From: CAYMUC01 sp964471865
GTDB taxonomy: Bacteria; Actinomycetota; Acidimicrobiia; Acidimicrobiales; Ilumatobacteraceae
Length of the DNA stretch: 44,894 nucleotides
Assembly: GCA_964471865.1 (NCBI GenBank)
Contig: CAYYHU010000016.1
Coordinates: 1-44,894, forward strand
Direction: 5' to 3'
Program-made: the position numbers and the translations under genes
Notes under the pieces: generated by a model
Seen by the model: only the letters and a program-made list of their open reading frames with translations
Databases searched by the model: none
What the model was told of the DNA's origin: nothing
Shown here: piece by piece, positions 40,759 to 44,894 of the stretch
How the letters are laid out: each line of letters opens with the position of its first letter
How positions within the stretch are numbered: the first letter of the stretch is position 1

Positions 40759-42429
40759 TCATCCGCGATCGGCGATGTCGACATCGGCAGTGAAACGCAC
40801 GAGTTCGCGCGGGCGGATCTCCGCCACGACGACCACCTGCCAGGAGCCCGAGAGGGGGAACTGCACCGGGGCGCTCCAATGATTGGGACCCGCAAAAGCC
40901 ATATCGACGGGGATCGGCGCCAGGCGCTCGCGACGATCCTCGAGACGAACCTCGACTCCGAGCACCGGCTGCAGGGTCCCTCCTGGAGGGCTCATGACCA
41001 GATGCAGTTCTGAGGGTCCCGTCGCTGCTGGCGACACTGTGATCTCGGCGATCACCCCTCCCGCGACCACTTGGGCGGTGCGTGCCTCGACCTCGATGGC
41101 GGATTGTGGCGGTGTGGCGACAAGGACTGCGGCTAGCGCCAAGACGACCCCACCGACAGCGAGTTCGGCGACCGCGAACCGGGACCGGTGCTCGTGGGGA
41201 CGCCGAGCACTGACGATTCCGATCCCGATGATGACGGCGACGAGACCGACTTTGGTGGCGAGAAGCCGACTCCATGACGAGGCATCACCCACGATGATTC
41301 CGTCACCCAGGATCGCTGCGGTGACCGACCCCGTGATCACCGCACCTGCTGCGAAGACCCGAGCCGGCGTCACCAGATACGCGGCGATGTCACCGCCCCG
41401 ACGGCCCGCGGCGACCACGGTCGCGATGACAGCGAGCCATCCGAGGATGGCGAGAACATGAACCACCGAACTCACCATGGCCACGGGCCCGAATGCTCCA
41501 CCGACCGCGGCCACATGCCCAGTGATGCCATGACCGACCGCCATCGCGACCACCGCCCCGATCGCGATCGGATCCCGAACGTCGGCTCTCATGATCGCTC
41601 TCGGGGACGTCGCGTCCAGCGAACCCCAACGCCGGGCCCGCATCGCGATCCTGATCGCCAGGAGGATCGCTCCGAGGGCGACGACGGATGCGGCTGCGCC
41701 TTCTCGGGTTGTGAGCATCGTCGACCACGTCGAGGCCGACCATGCATCCTCGAGGCGACCAGATACTGAAGCGGCTCCATCGAATCCGAGAACTCCGAGC
41801 CATCCCACGATCACCCATCCCGCGCCGATGATGCCCGCAGTGACCCGTCGCGAGAACCACGCCCAGACACCCAGCACCATGCCCGCCCATCCCCACCACC
41901 GGGCGATACCGGCGAGGAGACCGACTGCGGACTCGTCAGCGACACCACGTCGGGCTGCCGCCAGAACCTCGCGGGCCTCACCAGGAGCCACGGTTCCGAG
42001 ACTGAAGGCGAACGAACCCGTCACCCGGTGACCGTCGCGTCCCACCACCGCCCAGGTCACCACATGCACCCCAGGTTCGAGATCACCGACGGCGACTGCG
42101 ATGGCGCGGCCACCGTCTCGATGCTCCAACGGCCCCAGCCTCAAGCGTCGTCCGGTCGCATCGCTGAGCACCAGATCCGAAAACGAGGGCTCGACTTCCT
42201 CGTCGAATCGCACAACAACCTCGCGGGGGGCCTCCTCGAGCACGGCGAATCCTGCGGGTTCGCTCGAGTCGAGGCTCGCATGGGCGCTGACGGGTTTCCC
42301 ACCGCCGAGTCCCAACGCGACGACGATCACCGCAACGATCACCGCAACCGGGCCGACGATGGCCTGGAGTCGGCGGGCTGTGGATCCGGTACCCCGCCGT
42401 CGTCGTGGCCGCCGGAGCACCTTGATCAC
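40759..42429 (-). CDS. CopC-CopD fusion, copper uptake/resistance protein
   Basis: 556 residues from GTG 42429, which overlaps the next gene's stop by 4 bp (GTGA); a longer reading would overlap by 40 bp. A signal/membrane segment is followed by CopC starting at HASLDSSEPA (His50 would be the N-terminal copper ligand after cleavage) with the second ligand His134 (RDGHRVTG). Eight or so helices of CopD follow, then a C-terminal YtkA/FixH-like beta domain (ITVSPAATGPSELHLVMSPPGG). YcnJ of Bacillus has a similar order. It moves or holds copper at the membrane. Confidence 0.9.
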   Translation of the reverse strand: MIKVLRRPRRRRGTGSTARRLQAIVGPVAVIVAVIVVALGLGGGKPVSAHASLDSSEPAGFAVLEEAPREVVVRFDEEVEPSFSDLVLSDATGRRLRLGPLEHRDGGRAIAVAVGDLEPGVHVVTWAVVGRDGHRVTGSFAFSLGTVAPGEAREVLAAARRGVADESAVGLLAGIARWWGWAGMVLGVWAWFSRRVTAGIIGAGWVIVGWLGVLGFDGAASVSGRLEDAWSASTWSTMLTTREGAAASVVALGAILLAIRIAMRARRWGSLDATSPRAIMRADVRDPIAIGAVVAMAVGHGITGHVAAVGGAFGPVAMVSSVVHVLAILGWLAVIATVVAAGRRGGDIAAYLVTPARVFAAGAVITGSVTAAILGDGIIVGDASSWSRLLATKVGLVAVIIGIGIVSARRPHEHRSRFAVAELAVGGVVLALAAVLVATPPQSAIEVEARTAQVVAGGVIAEITVSPAATGPSELHLVMSPPGGTLQPVLGVEVRLEDRRERLAPIPVDMAFAGPNHWSAPVQFPLSGSWQVVVVAEIRPRELVRFTADVDIADRG

Positions 42430-43067
42430 AGTGGTGGTGCCTCGCCGAGTCCCTCGAGATGGCACCGGCCCATCAACCAGGCCAGCCCGGTCCCGGGATC
42501 GAGACCTCGCAGCGCATCAGGAACCGGTTCGCCGGTCGTGGACTCATACCGATGGATCTGTTCGGGCAGATCGCGCGCGACATAGGCAGGATCCCACTGC
42601 TCGGGTCCGAAACCGATGTCGAGGTCGCCGTGGTGTATTTCGACCTCACGCCAGCGGCGAAGCGGGATCTCGGTGATGGGGATCTCGAAGGACAGGGTGC
42701 GACCCCGACCGTTCCAACCGGTGGCTCCCAAACCCGCCACTGCGGTTTCGAAATCCCAAATACTGCGGCGGGCCTCGACGAGCAGATCCGCCGGGTCGTT
42801 CGCCGCCAGCGTCTCGATCTCGCTACGTCGACCCTCGAACCCACCTGGATACTGGTCGGCCACCTCACCTCGGTCCGCAGCCACGAGCATCCGGATCAGT
42901 CCTCGGGCATTGCCGATCAGATGAGCCACGACATGGGCTCGGGTCCACCCCTCGAGCAACGACGCCGTGGCGAGATCCGCCGGGCTGAGCGCATCGAGAT
43001 CTGCGAGGAGGCGCTGATGTGACCGGGCGCATCCGGAGACGCACGTGTCGAGTTCGCGAGGGTCCAC
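42426..43067 (-). CDS. Mycothiol-dependent maleylpyruvate isomerase family protein
   Basis: 213 residues. EGWTRAHVVAHLIGNARGLIRM and LRRWREVEIHHGDLDIGFGPEQW carry the three zinc-binding His of the MDMPI/DinB family. Length and motifs fit the true mycothiol-dependent maleylpyruvate isomerase better than the member at 30750. It is upstream of and translationally coupled to the copper gene, which may hint at thiol-based copper handling; that is inference. Confidence 0.9.
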   Translation of the reverse strand: MDPRELDTCVSGCARSHQRLLADLDALSPADLATASLLEGWTRAHVVAHLIGNARGLIRMLVAADRGEVADQYPGGFEGRRSEIETLAANDPADLLVEARRSIWDFETAVAGLGATGWNGRGRTLSFEIPITEIPLRRWREVEIHHGDLDIGFGPEQWDPAYVARDLPEQIHRYESTTGEPVPDALRGLDPGTGLAWLMGRCHLEGLGEAPPL

Positions 43068-43092
43068 AGCGGTGACGGTAGCCCGAGGTGCG

Positions 43093-43689
43093 CTACCGGG
43101 GGTCCCGGTCGAGCCATTTGTGCGGGGTCACCGGCACCGGGGACAACGCCAAGGCCACAGCCTCGTCGACGCTATAGGCGCGCTGGGCCAGAAGTCGGTG
43201 TGCGGGCCGCAGGAACCCGGCCTCGACGAGGCCGTCGAACAGATCGAAGAGGGGACCGAAGAAGCCGTCGACATCCAAAAGCACCACCGGTTTGGCCTGG
43301 AGACCGAGCTGGTTCCAGGTGAGCATCTCGACGAGTTCGTCGAGAGTTCCAAATCCTCCGGGCATGGCGATGAAACCGCTCGCGAGGTCCGCCATACGCG
43401 CTTTTCGTTCATGCATCGATGCGACCACTTCGAGCCGAGTGAGACCGCCATGGGCCACCTCGGCGCGTTGGAGATGTTCCGGAATGACTCCGATGACTTC
43501 ACCGCCGGCATCCAGTGCGGCATCGGCGACGACCCCCATCAACCCGACGTTGCCACCGCCGTAGACGAGTTGGAGTCCACGATTCGCCAGTGCAGTACCC
43601 AAAGCCATCGCCGTCTCGGTCGCGCCCGGATGGGTCCCGGTATTGGAGCCGCAGTACACACACACGGCGAGAGGGGTCGTGACGGACAC
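43093..43689 (-). CDS. LOG-family protein (cytokinin riboside 5'-monophosphate phosphoribohydrolase-like)
   Basis: 198 residues from the GTG at 43689 (VSVTTPLAVCVYCGS), the usual length of the family. LOG marks are GGGNVGLMG, MHERKARM and PGGFGTLDELVEMLTW. These enzymes cleave nucleoside monophosphates to base and ribose-5-phosphate; many are annotated as lysine decarboxylase in error. Starts at 43707 and 43749 are possible, the last one overlapping the divergent dehydrogenase start. It lies 25 bp before the mycothiol enzyme on the same strand. Confidence 0.9.
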   Translation of the reverse strand: MSVTTPLAVCVYCGSNTGTHPGATETAMALGTALANRGLQLVYGGGNVGLMGVVADAALDAGGEVIGVIPEHLQRAEVAHGGLTRLEVVASMHERKARMADLASGFIAMPGGFGTLDELVEMLTWNQLGLQAKPVVLLDVDGFFGPLFDLFDGLVEAGFLRPAHRLLAQRAYSVDEAVALALSPVPVTPHKWLDRDPR

Positions 43690-43734
43690 GGGGAAAGACT
43701 GGCACACGATGCCGACTCCGCGGCCACCGATCGG

Positions 43735-43740
43735 TAACGT
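43735..43740 (+). promoter_or_regulatory. -10 box TAACGT, leaderless start of the dehydrogenase gene
   Basis: TAACGT ends 7 bases before ATG 43748; no ribosome-binding site. Confidence 0.45.
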
Positions 43741-43747
43741 CAGCGCC

Positions 43748-44894
43748 ATGACGACCCCCGATCTGCAAACCTGCGCCAGCGTCATCGAACTCGCCCGCAA
43801 CGTGGTGGGACGCGGCATTCGCCATCTCACCGCCAGCGGTGGTCCCGACACCCATCAGGTGCTCGCCTACGACCTCGCTCATGCCGCCGCTGCGGTGGAG
43901 ACCGCTCGTTCCATGCTCGATTACGGCGCCAAGGGTGATGCAGAGGGTCTGCTCACCTGTGCATTCACCGCCGACATGGTCCATGACCTGATCACCCGAA
44001 CCGCGGGGCGCGAAACGGCATGGGGTCTGGATCCGGCTCCCTTCGCCGCGGTCAACGACTTCCTCACGACCTACCGCGATCCTCAGTTCCTCGCCTCGCT
44101 TGCTGAAGTCCCCGGACCGCGCCATCTCGCCGATGAATACGAGATGGTCCAGGACACGTTCAGGTCCTTTGGAGCCAATGTGATCGCTCCTCAGGCCGAG
44201 CATGTGCATCGCCATAATGCCGACGTTCCCGAAGAGATCATCTCGGGTCTTGCCGAGATGGGCGCCTTTGGGCTGTCGGTGCCCGTCGAATACGGCGGAT
44301 TCTCCGAGGGTGGTGACGGTGAGTACGTCGCCATGGTCGTGGCCACTGAAGAGTTGTCGCGGGCCTCGCTGGGAATCGGTGGATCGCTGATCACACGGCC
44401 CGAGATCCTCACCCGGGCCCTCGTCAAGGGCGGCACCGAGGAGCAGAAGCAGACCTGGTTGCCCAAGTTGGCCACCGCTGAGGTCATGGCCGCCGTCGCG
44501 GTGACCGAACCCGACTATGGCAGTGACGTGGCGGGCCTCAAAGTGACCGCCACCCCCGCCGAGGGCCCGTCGGGAGAGCCCGGCTCTGTGATCAACGGTG
44601 TCAAGACCTGGTGCACCTTCGGGGCGCGAGCCGACGTGTTGATGCTGCTCGCGCGCACCGATCCGGATCGCTCCAAGACCCACAAGGGACTCAGCCTCTT
44701 CATCGTTCCCAAGCCTCGCGGGGAGGGTCACGGGTTCCAATTCACCCAAGACCCGCTGCCCGACGGGCGGATCGGCAAGATGGAAGGCCGTCCGATCGAC
44801 ACCATTGGATATCGGGGCATGCACTCCTACGAGGTCGCCCTCGACAACTGGTGGGTTTCGGCATCGAATCTGATCGGCGAGACCGATGGCCTCG
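43748..44894 (+). CDS. Acyl-CoA dehydrogenase, methylsuccinyl-CoA dehydrogenase-like (3' end cut by window)
   Basis: 382 residues are visible and the frame is open to the window end. About 120 N-terminal residues precede the dehydrogenase fold (DTHQVLAYDLAHAAAAVETARSMLDYG, FTADMVHDLITRTAGRETAWG). Then come the acyl-CoA dehydrogenase parts: MGAFGLSVPVEYGGF, ITRPEILTRALVKGGTEEQKQ, VAVTEPDYGSDVAGL and VNGVKTWCTFGARAD-type FAD contacts. This extra N-terminal domain is a mark of methylsuccinyl-CoA dehydrogenase (Mcd) of the ethylmalonyl-CoA pathway and its Streptomyces relatives. If right, crotonyl-CoA carboxylase/reductase genes should follow outside the window. Confidence 0.85.
   Translation, partial: MTTPDLQTCASVIELARNVVGRGIRHLTASGGPDTHQVLAYDLAHAAAAVETARSMLDYGAKGDAEGLLTCAFTADMVHDLITRTAGRETAWGLDPAPFAAVNDFLTTYRDPQFLASLAEVPGPRHLADEYEMVQDTFRSFGANVIAPQAEHVHRHNADVPEEIISGLAEMGAFGLSVPVEYGGFSEGGDGEYVAMVVATEELSRASLGIGGSLITRPEILTRALVKGGTEEQKQTWLPKLATAEVMAAVAVTEPDYGSDVAGLKVTATPAEGPSGEPGSVINGVKTWCTFGARADVLMLLARTDPDRSKTHKGLSLFIVPKPRGEGHGFQFTQDPLPDGRIGKMEGRPIDTIGYRGMHSYEVALDNWWVSASNLIGETDGL

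Noticed and set aside
43093..43689. Lysine decarboxylase
   Set aside because: PGGFGTLDE is the LOG phosphoribohydrolase motif; there is no pyridoxal-phosphate enzyme fold.
1..44894. tRNA, rRNA or mobile element
   Set aside because: All spacers were read; none shows a tRNA T-loop/acceptor pattern, rRNA sequence, transposase or integrase, and most are under 150 bp.

Overview
The window is a high-GC actinobacterial chromosome segment with no rRNA, tRNA, prophage, insertion sequence or CRISPR array that I can see. The evidence for Actinomycetota is the F420-type luciferase-like oxidoreductase, two mycothiol-dependent maleylpyruvate isomerase-family proteins, a WXG-type small protein, and many genes that seem to be read from leaderless transcripts. 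Gene content and style (EthD proteins, acyl-CoA metabolism, Cys-less FmdB protein) would fit an Acidimicrobiia-like lineage, but that placement is inference. Three runs of exactly 100 N mark scaffold joins. The join at 16636-16735 is flanked by the same 55 bases on both sides, so there the contigs really overlap and no sequence is missing.

Layout. 1-5.2 kb: the end of an epoxide hydrolase, then a tight minus-strand operon msrB - LLM oxidoreductase - type-B carboxylesterase - cytochrome P450. 5.3-9.6 kb: an EthD-domain gene across a gap, then a sulfur operon (rhodanese, SulP transporter, rhodanese-DUF2892 membrane protein, MBL-fold hydrolase) headed by a CsoR/CstR-type promoter-operator. 9.6-14.2 kb: PEP synthase-like enzyme and the molybdenum-cofactor genes moeA-moaA. 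14.3-18.0 kb: a probable glycolipid-binding protein, galU, a CIRCE-controlled FmdB/Ruc-like protein, a SAF/CpaB-like membrane protein and uppP. 18.0-21.3 kb: tldE and tldD and a FlK-like thioesterase. 21.4-25.9 kb: an acetolactate-synthase-like ThDP enzyme, a PAP2 membrane enzyme, then cstR and a CstB-like persulfide dioxygenase-rhodanese. 26.0-32.4 kb: dxs, an enoyl-CoA hydratase-family gene, an inositol-monophosphatase-family gene, a tiny CBM48 protein, an NfuA-like protein, a mycothiol-dependent enzyme and an EamA transporter. 32.4-36.7 kb: a TPP riboswitch and the thiamine operon TPK-thiB-thiP-thiQ. 36.6-44.9 kb: an acyltransferase-3/SGNH protein, a WXG-like gene with a large T7SS-style partner, a CopC-CopD fusion, a second mycothiol enzyme, a LOG-family protein, and the start of a methylsuccinyl-CoA dehydrogenase-like gene.

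How the genes work together. The most coherent system is a two-locus persulfide/sulfane-sulfur response. Identical 16-bp palindromes (in opposite orientation) sit at the same place between a -35 and a -10 box upstream of the rhodanese-SulP operon and upstream of cstR itself, 18 kb apart. CstR has the two persulfide-sensing cysteines and lacks the copper-binding His of CsoR, so both loci are probably released together by reactive sulfur. A second controlled unit is a heat-shock CIRCE operator in front of a homologue of mycobacterial Ruc (Rv0991c) that has lost every cysteine. A third is thiamine homeostasis: one riboswitch whose aptamer carries the ribosome-binding site governs both the enzyme that makes TPP and the importer for thiamine.
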